Below, piece by piece: positions 1 to 7,836 of a stretch of DNA of 42,690 bases (the first letter of the stretch is position 1; every line of letters starts with the position of its first letter). A program made the translations under genes and the position numbers. Source of the DNA: Lentisphaeria bacterium. GTDB lineage: Bacteria > Verrucomicrobiota > Lentisphaeria > Victivallales > JAADHT01. The stretch spans positions 1 through 42,690 of the forward strand of contig WFSE01000051.1 of NCBI GenBank assembly GCA_015486135.1, written 5' to 3'. Under the pieces are notes generated by a model. That model ran no database searches. It saw nothing but the letters and a program-made list of their open reading frames with translations, and was not told the DNA's origin.

Positions 1-243
1 GATATTGCCTTAGGCATGAAGTCGATCGTGGAATTATTGCGGCTTCTCTCAAATCTTAAGGCAATTGTTTTGGTTGGTCGCAAGGCTCAAAGCGCGGAAA
101 AGCTTGTAAGAGAAATAGCCGAGCATCTCGCAATTTTCAAAAGCCCGCATCCGAGCCCTATGTTTATAAATCGGAAGCCTGAAAATCGTAATAAATTGCG
201 AGAGAAATGGCATGAAGTTAAGGATTATCTGGATGAAAAGTGA
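1..243 (+). CDS. C-terminal end of a uracil-DNA-glycosylase-superfamily protein (5' truncated by window)
   Basis: The frame is open from base 1 and stops with TGA at 241-243, so only about 80 C-terminal residues are present. The tail carries HPSPMFINRKPENR. The HPSP motif followed by an Asn/Arg-rich stretch is the pattern of the last catalytic loop in small uracil-DNA-glycosylase-superfamily proteins, where the His lies near the excised base. A hydrophobic strand (AIVLVGRKA) comes before it, as expected for the core beta-sheet. An internal ATG at 16 exists, but I treat it as an internal Met because the frame continues upstream. The family call rests on the C-terminal motif only; the substrate cannot be judged. 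The region is more AT-rich than the rest of the window. Confidence 0.55.
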   Translation, partial: DIALGMKSIVELLRLLSNLKAIVLVGRKAQSAEKLVREIAEHLAIFKSPHPSPMFINRKPENRNKLREKWHEVKDYLDEK

Positions 244-310
244 AAATCCGGCCTAAATCAAATCCGCGAACGCGGATATGCTCCGTAGATTTTAACGTTC
301 GGTAAATTAA

Positions 311-463
311 ATGATTTCAGCTGAGACATTCCGGAAAATAAAAAGCGATTATGGGCACTGCAGAATACCCCATTATGCGAATTACATATCAAAGGAGAAA
401 TACCGTGTTCAGGTTCTAGAAATTTTAGACAATCAAATCGCCGAGCAAGGCCGGAGGAGTTAG
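311..463 (+). CDS. Small ORF, possibly a gene relic (50 aa)
   Basis: A 50-codon frame starts at ATG 311 (MISAETFRKIKSDYGH...) and ends at TAG 461-463. Its composition looks protein-like: mixed charged and aromatic residues, and an ordinary helical tail ending EILDNQIAEQGRRS. There is no convincing ribosome binding site. I do not recognise a family. It lies in an AT-rich stretch between a glycosylase tail and a toxin gene and may be the remains of a longer gene. The rest of 244-660 shows no other gene; 464-660 holds a 22-bp sequence that recurs at 1340. Confidence 0.25.
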   Translation: MISAETFRKIKSDYGHCRIPHYANYISKEKYRVQVLEILDNQIAEQGRRS

Positions 464-493
464 CTTATATATCAGTGGCCTGCCTCGGCATGC

Positions 494-515
494 GCGCCCG
501 GCATGGGGTACTACT
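494..515. repeat. 22-bp repeat, copy 1 (partner at 1340-1361)
   Basis: The sequence GCGCCCGGCATGG followed by GGTACTACT matches 1340-1361 at 20 of 22 positions; both differences are transitions. Both copies lie outside genes and flank the PIN toxin locus in direct orientation. This suggests a degenerate dispersed repeat or relic ends of an insertion. Confidence 0.4.
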
Positions 516-660
516 TGAAGGTGGAGGTTTTTTGCGAGCGTTTGTCGGGGGAAGGTGTTAGCTGAGGGCCAGATGAGGTAGGCGGCCTTGGCTATGCGAT
601 TGGCAATAGGCAAAGCATCTGCTATATTACTGTTACTGGTTTGTGAAAATAGGTCGGAAA

Positions 661-1137
661 ATGCAGAAAATATATATAGAAACAAGCATTGTCAGCTATT
701 TAACTGCTCGTCCGTCGACTAATTTGATTATGGCAGGTCACCAATTGGTAACTAAGGATTTTTGGGGGAAATTAGATAGGGGAAATACGTTTATTTCGGA
801 ATTGGTACTTCAAGAAGCATCAAAAGGCGATGCGGAAGCAGCTAAAAAGCGACTTAGCTCAATAGATGATTTAAAGGAATTGGGAATTGACGATGACTGT
901 AAAAAGTTAGCCGAGCTTTTAATTGTCAATGAGGTAATTCCTAAAGAGTATCCTGAAGATGCTTTGCATATTTCCGTTGCCGCGGTACACGATATGGATG
1001 TAATTGTTACTTGGAATTTTAAGCATATAAATAATCCTGTTACAAGAAAAGGTATAAAAAGGGTGATTGCAAAAGCCGGCTATAATGCCCCTGAGATTTG
1101 TTCGCCAGAAGAATTTTTAGGAGACAATTATGAATGA
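661..1137 (+). CDS. PIN-domain protein, VapC-like toxin
   Basis: This 158-residue protein begins MQKIYIETSIVSYL, the first-strand motif of PIN-domain ribonucleases, with Glu in the position often held by the metal-binding Asp. Further acidic residues follow (FISELVLQEAS, PEDALHISVAA and VIVTWNFKHI), matching the usual order of the PIN acidic tetrad. Members are Mg-dependent RNases that act as toxins and are held in check by a small co-encoded partner. I chose ATG 661 because YIETS normally lies within the first ten residues; a GTG at 643 would add six residues. The gene overlaps the next small ORF by 8 bases (1130-1137), which supports a two-gene toxin-antitoxin operon. Its RNA target cannot be inferred. 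Confidence 0.75.
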   Translation: MQKIYIETSIVSYLTARPSTNLIMAGHQLVTKDFWGKLDRGNTFISELVLQEASKGDAEAAKKRLSSIDDLKELGIDDDCKKLAELLIVNEVIPKEYPEDALHISVAAVHDMDVIVTWNFKHINNPVTRKGIKRVIAKAGYNAPEICSPEEFLGDNYE

Positions 1138-1300
1138 TCCAATTGTAGAAGAAGTGAGGAAATACAGAAATGAACACGCTAAGCGTTTTAATTGCAATTT
1201 AGATGCGATATGCGCTGATCTGATTAAGCTTCAAGCTTCGCATTCCCACCGCATAGTGTATAGAAGAGAAAAATTTCGACTTGACGATTCACGCAATTAG
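1130..1300 (+). CDS. Small partner of the PIN protein, probable antitoxin (56 aa)
   Basis: An ATG at 1130 overlaps the end of the PIN gene and opens a 56-residue frame to TAG 1298-1300. The protein starts MNDPIVEEVRKYRNEHA, continues FNCNLDAICADLIKLQ and ends basic. From memory, very similar small proteins (NDPIVEEVR...EHA...DLxAIxxDL) commonly sit directly downstream of PIN-domain genes; I could not search to confirm this. The overlap implies translational coupling, as usual for toxin-antitoxin pairs, although the toxin-first order is the less common one. No DNA-binding fold is obvious. Confidence 0.6.
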   Translation: MNDPIVEEVRKYRNEHAKRFNCNLDAICADLIKLQASHSHRIVYRREKFRLDDSRN

Positions 1301-1339
1301 TCGTCCGCTACTGCTGCCGACTGATGCATGGGTGGCTGA

Positions 1340-1361
1340 GCGCCCGGCATGGAGTGCTACT
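1340..1361. repeat. 22-bp repeat, copy 2 (partner at 494-515)
   Basis: This is the second copy of the 22-bp sequence described at 494-515, with two transitions. It lies in the 222-bp gene-free stretch between the antitoxin-like ORF and selD. That stretch otherwise contains a truncated copy of the CTGAATAAT repeat at 1471-1509. Confidence 0.4.
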
Positions 1362-1470
1362 AGTGGCTGGAATTTCTTTACATGCCAGTCGGGCTTTTTT
1401 GTTCGGTTTTTATTTTTTTCCCATCTTTGAAGGTTGTTTTTGAAGCGACCTTGCCATTGCCGGCATACTC

Positions 1471-1509
1471 TAGGGCCCACTGAATAATCGGCAGGTTTCC
1501 GGCTTTTTC
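1471..1509. repeat. Truncated copy of the dispersed CTGAATAAT repeat
   Basis: The sequence TAGGGCCCACTGAATAATC is followed directly by GGTTTCCGGCTTTTTC. In the fuller copy at 29327-29409 these two blocks are separated by about 30 bases, so this copy looks internally deleted. It sits just downstream of the selD stop codon (selD runs on the minus strand). Confidence 0.55.
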
Positions 1510-1522
1510 CGCACACCCAATG

Positions 1523-2557
1523 TTAGCGAACGATTTCCACGAGGTTGGATAGGGGTTGGGAGAGTTCGCCGATCGGGGATATATTCAATCCCAGGTCCGC
1601 GATATTGGCCGCGAATTCCGCGGCGACGTCTTTTTCCACCGCCACGAGAAGGCCCCCCGAAGTTTGGGGGTCGCAGAGGATGGCCTTGTCGCGTTCGGAG
1701 GATAGGCCGCCTATTTCGCTCCCGTAGCTTTCGAAGTTCCGAAATGTTCCGCCCGGGACGCATTCCAGCGCCAGGTATTTGTCGAGATTCGGGAGCAAGG
1801 GGACGGTGTCGACGTTGATTCTAGCGGAGACCCCGCTTCCGGCGCACATTTCGCGGAGGTGTCCCAGGAGGGCAAATCCAGTGACATCGGTCATGGCAGC
1901 CACGCCGTCCATTTTCGCTATTTCCGCGCCGACGCTGTTCAATTGACACATGGTGTTGATTGCCGCTTGGATGTCATTGTCTTCCACCACCCCCATTTTC
2001 CGCGCTGTTGTGAGAATGCCGATGCCAATGGGTTTTGTGAGGAAGAGCGCGCACCCTGGCTTGGCGGTATCGTTCCGTTTGAGATGTTTTTTGTTGACGC
2101 GTCCAGTTGCCGCTAGACCGAATATGGGTTCCGGGGTATCGATAGAGTGTCCTCCCGCCAATGGTATTCCCGCCTCTTGACAGACGGCCCGTCCTCCGTT
2201 GATCACGAGCGCCGCGACTTCCGTGGGAAGCGAATTGACGGGCCAACCCAAAATAGCTACCGCCATCATCGGCTCGCCCCCCATTGCATAGATATCGCTC
2301 AGGGCGTTGGTGGCCGCGATCTTGCCGAAGATAAACGGGTCGTCGACAATTGGCATGAAGAAGTCCGTGGTGCTGAGGACGGCAGTACCGTCGCCCAGGT
2401 CGAACGCGGCGGCATCGTCCCGGGCATCGTTTCCAACGATAAGCGATGGATGGGATTGGACTTTCCCTCCAGCTAAAATCGAGTCCAAAACGACTGGGGA
2501 TATTTTACATCCGCAACCGGCGCCGTGGCTATATTGTGTCAGTTTGACGTTTTCCAT
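1523..2557 (-). CDS. selD: Selenide, water dikinase (selenophosphate synthase)
   Basis: This 344-residue enzyme makes selenophosphate from selenide and ATP, the selenium donor for selenocysteine and selenouridine. The N-terminal catalytic loop [11 protein letters not shown] carries Cys in the position that is Sec in some homologues, followed by Lys. Other family landmarks are [57 protein letters not shown] and [10 protein letters not shown]. It is complete and of normal length, and strikingly similar to the E. coli protein. It starts 16 bases after the rdgC-like stop codon, so it is probably co-transcribed with that gene, though no strong ribosome binding site is visible. It implies selenium use in this organism, although no selenoprotein or selA/selB was recognised in the window. 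Confidence 0.96.
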   Translation of the reverse strand: MENVKLTQYSHGAGCGCKISPVVLDSILAGGKVQSHPSLIVGNDARDDAAAFDLGDGTAVLSTTDFFMPIVDDPFIFGKIAATNALSDIYAMGGEPMMAVAILGWPVNSLPTEVAALVINGGRAVCQEAGIPLAGGHSIDTPEPIFGLAATGRVNKKHLKRNDTAKPGCALFLTKPIGIGILTTARKMGVVEDNDIQAAINTMCQLNSVGAEIAKMDGVAAMTDVTGFALLGHLREMCAGSGVSARINVDTVPLLPNLDKYLALECVPGGTFRNFESYGSEIGGLSSERDKAILCDPQTSGGLLVAVEKDVAAEFAANIADLGLNISPIGELSQPLSNLVEIVR

Positions 2558-2573
2558 GCGAGGAGCGAGGGTG

Positions 2574-3668
2574 TCACTGGGACGCCCATTTTCTGATTTC
2601 CACCAGTTCTTTTTCCCAATCCGGAGACTTGAGGGAGTTCAGGAAAGCCGAGGCCATGGTTTCCATCGCCGTCACGAGGAATCGCATGGAATTGATTCGT
2701 TCGTCGAAGATGGAGTGTTCGTCCCCGCCTTTTTCCGTCGCGGGTAGTTTCAATCCCGTAAAATTGAATAAATCCGCATTGAACTGCCCGTCCCAATTTG
2801 CGTTGTTACTTTTGATAACGAGCTGGGATTTCTTGAGTTTTTTTCCGACACTCAAGGCGGCCTTGGCTTCCGCGCTTGACTCCGGGACACCTTTTTTCAG
2901 TGTCAACTCACCGGCTCCCTGTCCCGGACCATCGCCGACATCGACCATAGCCAGTAGCAGGGGGCCGCCCACTACCGCTTCAAATGATTCGCCTTCGCTA
3001 GTTTTGAACTTGTTGTCGCCAGTGGAGGAACGAAACCACAACCATGTGAGGAAGTCTCGTCCCGGGATGAAGCTTTCCTCAGGGGGATTTTCCATAAAAT
3101 CGACTCTTGACGGTGGCTCGTCGGTATCCCATACTCTGGAGGCAATGTCTTCGAAATCGATTTTGATTGGCTCCATTTCGAACGTTTCCATGAAGAGGGT
3201 CAGCACCGTGTCCAACTGCCTTGCCGAGGCCGAGGCTACATGTAACAGATTGGCCGCCCTGTCGACGGCGACGGGGATACCGGAAAGTCTTGGGGGGAGC
3301 ATCTTGAGATGTTTTTCCAGGACGCTTTTCGTCAAGTCCTTTTTAACGCTGACCGGGACGAAGTCGGTGGATTTTGTCCGTCTGTATTCGATTTCGCTTT
3401 CTTTGACGAGGGCTTTCAAGAGGGCCGGAGGAATAACGCGACGCGTTATTCGCATATTGAGGTGGTACGCTCCTCCCAGCATAGCGGTCTCCTCGTCGAT
3501 TCTCCGTTCCAGGAGATGTCGTCCACTCACCCATCCGATGCAATCCTCCGGCCCCGTCTCGTCGAATTTTATCGCTCTTTTCGCCGCGAACCGCTCCAAG
3601 GCATCGTCCGGGAGCTTATCCTCCAGCCTGAAAGTTGTCAGAGCCGTGCTTCCTTTTTCCAATGACAT
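2574..3668 (-). CDS. RdgC-like recombination-associated protein
   Basis: This 364-residue soluble protein has no signal peptide or membrane segment. The central signature [13 protein letters not shown] and the later stretch [14 protein letters not shown] resemble long bacterial RdgC-family proteins. RdgC is a ring-shaped double-stranded-DNA-binding protein that modulates RecA-dependent recombination. The N-terminal half (residues 1-170) contains an [15 protein letters not shown] helix, consistent with the family. The start is supported by AGGAGG 8 bases upstream of ATG 3668. It lies between the MBL-fold gene (93-base gap) and selD (16 bases), all on the minus strand. The family assignment is from motif memory and is good but not certain; I would not transfer the E. 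coli function in detail. Confidence 0.62.
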   Translation of the reverse strand: MSLEKGSTALTTFRLEDKLPDDALERFAAKRAIKFDETGPEDCIGWVSGRHLLERRIDEETAMLGGAYHLNMRITRRVIPPALLKALVKESEIEYRRTKSTDFVPVSVKKDLTKSVLEKHLKMLPPRLSGIPVAVDRAANLLHVASASARQLDTVLTLFMETFEMEPIKIDFEDIASRVWDTDEPPSRVDFMENPPEESFIPGRDFLTWLWFRSSTGDNKFKTSEGESFEAVVGGPLLLAMVDVGDGPGQGAGELTLKKGVPESSAEAKAALSVGKKLKKSQLVIKSNNANWDGQFNADLFNFTGLKLPATEKGGDEHSIFDERINSMRFLVTAMETMASAFLNSLKSPDWEKELVEIRKWASQ

Positions 3669-3761
3669 TGTCTATCCTCCTAGTTGAAATTTTGTCGTTA
3701 CCGCGGACATCCCGTCGGAACGCCGCGCTCTTTCAAATCGGAACCTTGTTGCCCCGAGTGA

Positions 3762-4565
3762 TTATTCGCTAGCCTCCACCCATAACGTTTCGGACGGCTT
3801 GTCTCTGGAGGCTATAGTCAAAGCCACGTCGGTCCGGCCTAATTGCTCCAATCGCTTATTGGCTAGTTCGGCGACCAGGTCTGGATCGTTGCAGTCGCCG
3901 CTGAGATGGAATAATATCAGGTGACGGGTTTTTTTATGCAGCAGCACTTCCAACGCCTCGATGGATGTTTCGTTGTTCAAATGTCCGAATCGCCCGGCGA
4001 TACGCCGCTTCAAGCTTATCGTCCTGTCGGACGCCCTTAACATAGCGACATCGTGGTTGCATTCCCAGAGCAGGGCGTCGCATTCGGCCAACCTCGCCTT
4101 GACTAGATTGTTCACGTGTCCCAAATCGGTGGCGACTCCTATCTTGGGAGAACGGCTTTCCTTTGGAGAAAGGACGAATCCGACCGGGTCCAGGGCGTCG
4201 TGCGGGACGGGAAAAGGCCTCACGCGGAAGGGGCCGGCATTAAACTCGGCCCCGGGAGAGAAGATTTCAACTTTCGCGCCGATACTGTCTTTTGAATTCA
4301 ACGCTTTGAAAGTCGGCGCCGTCACGAAAGTCACGATGCCCAAATAGTCGGCCAACACCCGCGCGCCCTTCACGTGGTCCGAGTGGTCGTGAGTAATCAG
4401 GAGAGCCGATATTTCTCCAGGATCCAAGTCCACGGCGGCCATACGCGCCAAGAGCTCTTTCCGGGAGAACCCAGCGTCTATCAGGACGCTTCCCGAAGCG
4501 TGGCGAAGCACTGTCGCGTTGCCAGAACTGCCACTGCCTAAAACCACTATTCCGACATCTTTCAT
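3762..4565 (-). CDS. MBL-fold metallo-hydrolase, YycJ/WalJ type
   Basis: The protein opens with a beta-strand, GSGSSGNATVL, typical of the YycJ (WalJ) branch of metallo-beta-lactamase-fold proteins. The zinc site is clear: THDHSDHVKG (HxHxDH), later FPVPHDALDPVGF, GVATDLGHV and LFHLSGDCND. Homologues are described as 5'-exonuclease-like enzymes linked to DNA repair or cell-wall signalling; the substrate here is unknown. I chose the ATG at 4563-4565 (MKDVGIVVLG) because the fold begins there. Upstream in-frame starts (ATG 4619, TTG 4637) would add a Cys-containing tail unusual for the family, and no start has a strong ribosome binding site. Length is about 267 residues, normal for the family. 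It sits in a minus-strand run between rfaE2 and the rdgC-like gene. Confidence 0.82.
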   Translation of the reverse strand: MKDVGIVVLGSGSSGNATVLRHASGSVLIDAGFSRKELLARMAAVDLDPGEISALLITHDHSDHVKGARVLADYLGIVTFVTAPTFKALNSKDSIGAKVEIFSPGAEFNAGPFRVRPFPVPHDALDPVGFVLSPKESRSPKIGVATDLGHVNNLVKARLAECDALLWECNHDVAMLRASDRTISLKRRIAGRFGHLNNETSIEALEVLLHKKTRHLILFHLSGDCNDPDLVAELANKRLEQLGRTDVALTIASRDKPSETLWVEASE

Positions 4566-4702
4566 ACAGCTAAAACAACCTTTACTTTTCGAGCCCGTGG
4601 CGGCGTCGCGCGGTTGCATCCCCCGCGAGACGCTCAATGGAGCGCGCCTCTTAGGATAGTCAAGCCATAGGGGCGCATAGAAATTGCGTGTCGGCCCCGC
4701 GA

Positions 4703-5200
4703 TTAGTGTTCCGACATCCGCTCGATAGTCCGCGAGGTTGAGAAGCCAGGAACGAAGTCTACAAATTCTATTCGAGCTCCCATATCGGCGAGCGCTCCCC
4801 TCTCGCCGGGATCCATCGTTTCAATGTCGTAGTCGCCTCCCTTCACGTACACGTCGGGGCGGACGGTCTCCAGCAGGGAAACGCAACGTATGGAGTTGAA
4901 CACGACCACGGCGTCGACGAAATAGAAAGCCGCTAATGTCAAGGCCCGGGCGAATTCGTCGTTGATTGGACGGCTATCGCCCTTGAGAGCACGCACGGAT
5001 TCGTCGGAATTTAGCCCTACCAAAAGGGCATCACCAAAGGAACGCGCCTTGAACAAGTATTCGACGTGACCCCGGTGTACGATGTCGAAGCAACCATTTG
5101 TAACCACAAGTTCTTTTCCCGTGGCTTTAAGTTGACTCCTCCACGCTGAGGCTTCGTCGGAAGTCAATATTTTATCTTCCGGGGACGTTGGGACTGGCAT
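4703..5200 (-). CDS. rfaE2: D-glycero-beta-D-manno-heptose 1-phosphate adenylyltransferase
   Basis: This 165-residue nucleotidyltransferase has the cytidylyltransferase-fold signature TNGCFDIVHRGHVEYL, including the HxGH catalytic motif, and LLVGLNSDESVRALKG. The later YVKGGDYDIETM and the terminal FSTSRTIERM (STS/TxI type) complete the active site. It transfers AMP from ATP to heptose-1-phosphate to form ADP-heptose for lipopolysaccharide core synthesis. The sugar-kinase domain that is fused in E. coli HldE is absent, so this is the stand-alone RfaE2 form. The start is supported by an AAAGGAA ribosome site before ATG 5200. It implies a Gram-negative envelope and heads the minus-strand run ending in selD. 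Confidence 0.93.
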   Translation of the reverse strand: MPVPTSPEDKILTSDEASAWRSQLKATGKELVVTNGCFDIVHRGHVEYLFKARSFGDALLVGLNSDESVRALKGDSRPINDEFARALTLAAFYFVDAVVVFNSIRCVSLLETVRPDVYVKGGDYDIETMDPGERGALADMGARIEFVDFVPGFSTSRTIERMSEH

Positions 5201-5367
5201 GGGATTCCTTTCCAGCTCTAGAAACCTATGGTTATACTTACCGCGCTACCGTTTTAGCCCTGCATCTCCAATACGCTACATCCGCACTTCACTCAGTCAA
5301 GTCCCCTCGGGCGCTCTCCGACCTCTTCGCATCAAATCGCCTTGCTAGAGAAGCGGTTGCGAAAAAA

Positions 5368-5415
5368 ACACAATATATTGTTGCAATGCCGCTTGCCAAC
5401 CACAACACCATGTGG
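5368..5415. promoter_or_regulatory. Pair of candidate NrdR boxes upstream of nrdD
   Basis: Box 1 (5368-5383) reads ACACAATATATTGTTG and matches the known 16-bp NrdR palindrome (acaCwAtATaTwGtgt) at 14 of 16 positions. Box 2 (5400-5415), CCACAACACCATGTGG, is weaker (10 of 16) but palindromic at its ends. Their centres are 32 bp apart, three helical turns, which is a usual NrdR spacing. They lie about 90-130 bases upstream of the nrdD start. No nrdR gene is in the window. The rest of 5201-5501 shows no gene. Confidence 0.65.
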
Positions 5416-5501
5416 TAGATTGGCATTTCAGGGCGGATATCCTCGGGGTGTTTCCGCTTGTTTTGGGAGTTGTCGGGTGTCAGTATCAGGGGAAAAACAT
5501 C

Positions 5502-7520
5502 ATGTCGGATTTAAAACCGTGCGCTCATGTGCGCAAACGCGATGGCCGCGTCGTGGAGTTTGAGGCGGAACGTATACGAATAGCCGCCGCCAAAGCTCTC
5601 CAAGCCTCGGGGATGGAAAACGAGAAGTTGTCGCGCACTATATGCAACGACGTGTTGGAAAGCCTGAGAAAAACTAATTTCAACGACGATGTTCCCGACA
5701 TAGAGCTTATTCAGGACATGGTCGAGCACGCGTTTATAAAGCGGGGATTGTCCAAAACCGCCAAATTGTTCATACTGTACCGCGAGCAGCATAAAAAGAT
5801 GCGTGACGGCAAGCGCATAATGATGGATGCCCACGACTTGGTGGCGTCTTATCTGGACCTCCATGACTGGCGCGTCAACGAGAATTCCAACGCGGGTTAT
5901 TCCTATGCCAGCCTGTTGAATCACGTCAGTGGCTCCGTCGTGGCCAATTACACTCTCTCCAACATCTATCCGGAGGAGATCGCGGAGGCCCACAAGAATG
6001 GCGATTTCCACCTGCACGATCTTTCCAGCGGAATCATAGGGTACTGCGCGGGATGGAGTCTGAGGCAATTGCTGATGGAGGGGTTCCATGGGCGCGAGGG
6101 ACGCGCTAGTGCCGGGCCGGCGAAACATTTCGACACGGCGTTGGGGCAGATAGTGAATTTCATGTGCACCCTGCAGACGGAATGGGCTGGCGCGCAGGCG
6201 TTTAGTTCGTTTGACACTTTCTTGGCTCCGTTTGTACGCGAGGACGGCTTGTCCTACAAACAAGTTAGGCAGAATCTTCAACAGTTCGTTTTCGGGCTCA
6301 ATATCGCCAGTAGATGGGGGCAGACCCCTTTCACGAACCTGACATTCGACTGGGTGGTTCCAGAGGATTTGGCGTCCAGTCCGGTGATTATCGGCGGGAA
6401 GCCCCGCGACGGGGACTATTATGCGGACTATCAAGAGGAGATGGACATAATAAACCGCGCGTTTCTCGACGTTATGAGCGAGGGGGATTGCGATGGCAGG
6501 ATATTCACGTTTCCCATCCCCACGTACAACATTACCGAAGACTTCAATTGGGACAGCGAGAACGCCAGATTGCTTTTCGAGGTCACTGGCAAGTACGGAA
6601 TCCCATATTTCCAAAATTTTATCAACAGTGATTTGAACCCGGGTGATGTTCGCAGCATGTGTTGCCGCCTGCAAATGGATATCCGCGAACTCCGCAACAA
6701 GACCGGGGGGCTTTTCGGCGCGGGCGAGCAGACGGGCTCCATAGGCGTGGCAACTATAAACATGCCGCGCCTGGGATACATCTCCAACACCGAGAACGAA
6801 TTCTTTTCTAGATTGGGATCTCTTATGGATTTGGCGCGCGACTCGCTGGAGATAAAGCGAAAAATCGTCCAAAGGCATCTGGAAGGGGATCTTCTCCCGT
6901 ACACCAAGATATATCTTGGGTCCCTTAAAAACCATTTCAGCACGATTGGATTGGTTGGCTTGAATGAGGCTTGCCTCAATTTCCTTGGTTGCTGCATAGC
7001 GGATCCGGAGGGATTGGAGTTCTCGATGAAAACCTTGGATTTCATGCGGGATCGGATTGCATCCTATCAGGAGGAGACGGGTCACATCTACAATCTCGAG
7101 GCGACACCCGCGGAAGGTACCAGTTACCGGTTGGCGAAAATAGACAGGAAAAAACATCCGGAAATTATCTGCGCCGGGGACACTTATCCATACTACACCA
7201 ATTCCTCCTGGTTGCCAGTGGGGTACACGGACGACCTTTTCGAGGCGCTTGACCTGCAAGAGCCGTTGCAGGAGAAATACACTGGCGGCACGGTGTTCCA
7301 CTCCTTTATCGGGGAGCGTCTCGACGATCCCGATCAGGTAGCGGCTCTGGTAAGGAAAATAGCGGAAACATACAAGCTTCCGTATTTCACAATAACCCCG
7401 AGCTTCAGTGTGTGCCCAGTGCACGGCTATATCCCGGGGGCGCATGAGGAGTGTCCATACGACGCGGACGCGGGCAAAGAGTCTCCGTCGGCGGGGCGGT
7501 TGAAGGAAATGAGTGCGTAA
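5502..7520 (+). CDS. nrdD: Class III anaerobic ribonucleoside-triphosphate reductase, main chain lacking its glycyl-radical loop
   Basis: This 672-residue large subunit reduces ribonucleotides to deoxyribonucleotides under anoxia. Residues 1-95 form an ATP-cone allosteric domain (VRKRDGRVVEFEAERIRIAA). The ten-stranded barrel follows, with landmarks SGIIGYCAGWSL, GQTPFTNLTFDW, TFPIPTYNIT, the active-site region RSMCCRLQMD, GSIGVATINMPR and NLEATPAEGTSYR. The zinc region begins as usual (CPVHGYIPGAHEECP), but the chain then ends with an unrelated Ser/Lys tail. The expected fourth Cys and the C-terminal glycyl-radical loop (RVxGYxRPV) are absent. That loop is encoded 80 bases downstream in another frame (7601-7753). 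I chose ATG 5502, which has an AGGGG ribosome site 8 bases upstream, over an in-frame start at 5412. It is followed by nrdG and is probably controlled by NrdR. Confidence 0.95.
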   Translation: MSDLKPCAHVRKRDGRVVEFEAERIRIAAAKALQASGMENEKLSRTICNDVLESLRKTNFNDDVPDIELIQDMVEHAFIKRGLSKTAKLFILYREQHKKMRDGKRIMMDAHDLVASYLDLHDWRVNENSNAGYSYASLLNHVSGSVVANYTLSNIYPEEIAEAHKNGDFHLHDLSSGIIGYCAGWSLRQLLMEGFHGREGRASAGPAKHFDTALGQIVNFMCTLQTEWAGAQAFSSFDTFLAPFVREDGLSYKQVRQNLQQFVFGLNIASRWGQTPFTNLTFDWVVPEDLASSPVIIGGKPRDGDYYADYQEEMDIINRAFLDVMSEGDCDGRIFTFPIPTYNITEDFNWDSENARLLFEVTGKYGIPYFQNFINSDLNPGDVRSMCCRLQMDIRELRNKTGGLFGAGEQTGSIGVATINMPRLGYISNTENEFFSRLGSLMDLARDSLEIKRKIVQRHLEGDLLPYTKIYLGSLKNHFSTIGLVGLNEACLNFLGCCIADPEGLEFSMKTLDFMRDRIASYQEETGHIYNLEATPAEGTSYRLAKIDRKKHPEIICAGDTYPYYTNSSWLPVGYTDDLFEALDLQEPLQEKYTGGTVFHSFIGERLDDPDQVAALVRKIAETYKLPYFTITPSFSVCPVHGYIPGAHEECPYDADAGKESPSAGRLKEMSA

Positions 7521-7534
7521 TTTGTAGATAAGGG

Positions 7535-7565
7535 CTCGACGCCATATGCCACCCGTGGCGCCGAG
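7535..7565 (+). promoter_or_regulatory. Intercistronic hairpin between nrdD and the glycyl-radical ORF
   Basis: CTCGACGCCA (7535-7544) pairs with TGGCGCCGAG (7556-7565), giving ten positions with one A-C mismatch and an 11-base loop. There is no T-run, so it is more likely an RNA processing or stability element than a terminator. It sits between the nrdD stop and the ribosome site of the next ORF, where it could set the ratio of the two products. Confidence 0.5.
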
Positions 7566-7600
7566 GGAGTATAGAAACCCTCTAAAAAAGGAGCGAGGAA

Positions 7601-7753
7601 ATGGCGAAGTGCGGGAGGAGAACCGAGGTGTACAGCAGGGTATGCGGCTACCATCGTCCAGTCGGCAACTGGAACAAAGGGAAGAAAGAGGAGTTTCTCG
7701 ACAGAAAGACCTATCGCCCGGAAAACAGGCGCAAGGTCGAGCGGGTGGCTTAA
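7601..7753 (+). CDS. Stand-alone glycyl-radical domain of the class III ribonucleotide reductase (50 aa)
   Basis: This 50-residue ORF carries the sequence that normally forms the very C-terminus of NrdD. The core EVYSRVCGYHRP holds the radical Gly (residue 16), and it is followed by VGNWNKGKKEEFLDRKTY. Cys4 may supply the zinc ligand missing from the nrdD chain, which ends its zinc region with CP and no final Cys. The ORF has its own ribosome site (AAGGAGCGAGG directly before ATG 7601). It lies in a different frame from nrdD, and an in-frame stop at 7583-7585 rules out simple read-through. I infer that it docks into the NrdD barrel and is activated by NrdG to form the glycyl radical, much as the separate YfiD cofactor does for pyruvate formate-lyase. 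The last 12 residues are basic. It is placed between nrdD and nrdG. Confidence 0.85.
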   Translation: MAKCGRRTEVYSRVCGYHRPVGNWNKGKKEEFLDRKTYRPENRRKVERVA

Positions 7754-7796
7754 CTACAGTCGCTACAACAAACGGCAATTTAAAAAAAGTGGGACT

Positions 7797-7816
7797 CATC
7801 CGCCGCGTGGCGGATG
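7797..7816 (+). terminator. Terminator- or attenuator-like hairpin before nrdG
   Basis: CATCCGCC and GGCGGATG form a perfect 8-bp stem with a GCGT loop, followed by GGTTTTCC. The T-run is short, so termination would be partial. It lies 20 bases before the nrdG start and could lower nrdG expression relative to nrdD. Confidence 0.5.
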
Positions 7817-7836
7817 GGTTTTCCGCTATTTGAGTT

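Noticed and set aside
1523-2557. selD as a selenoprotein
   Set aside because: The catalytic position is an ordinary Cys codon in HGAGCGCK, not an in-frame TGA.
7500-7753. A simple frameshift or sequencing error separating nrdD from its C-terminus
   Set aside because: The two frames are separated by 80 bases that include a hairpin, an in-frame stop at 7583-7585 and a strong ribosome site before the small ORF. One inserted or deleted base would not restore a continuous domain of normal spacing.
5511-7799. A 762-codon open frame on the minus strand
   Set aside because: It lies fully antisense to nrdD and the radical-domain ORF, has no family motifs and reflects codon bias on the coding strand.
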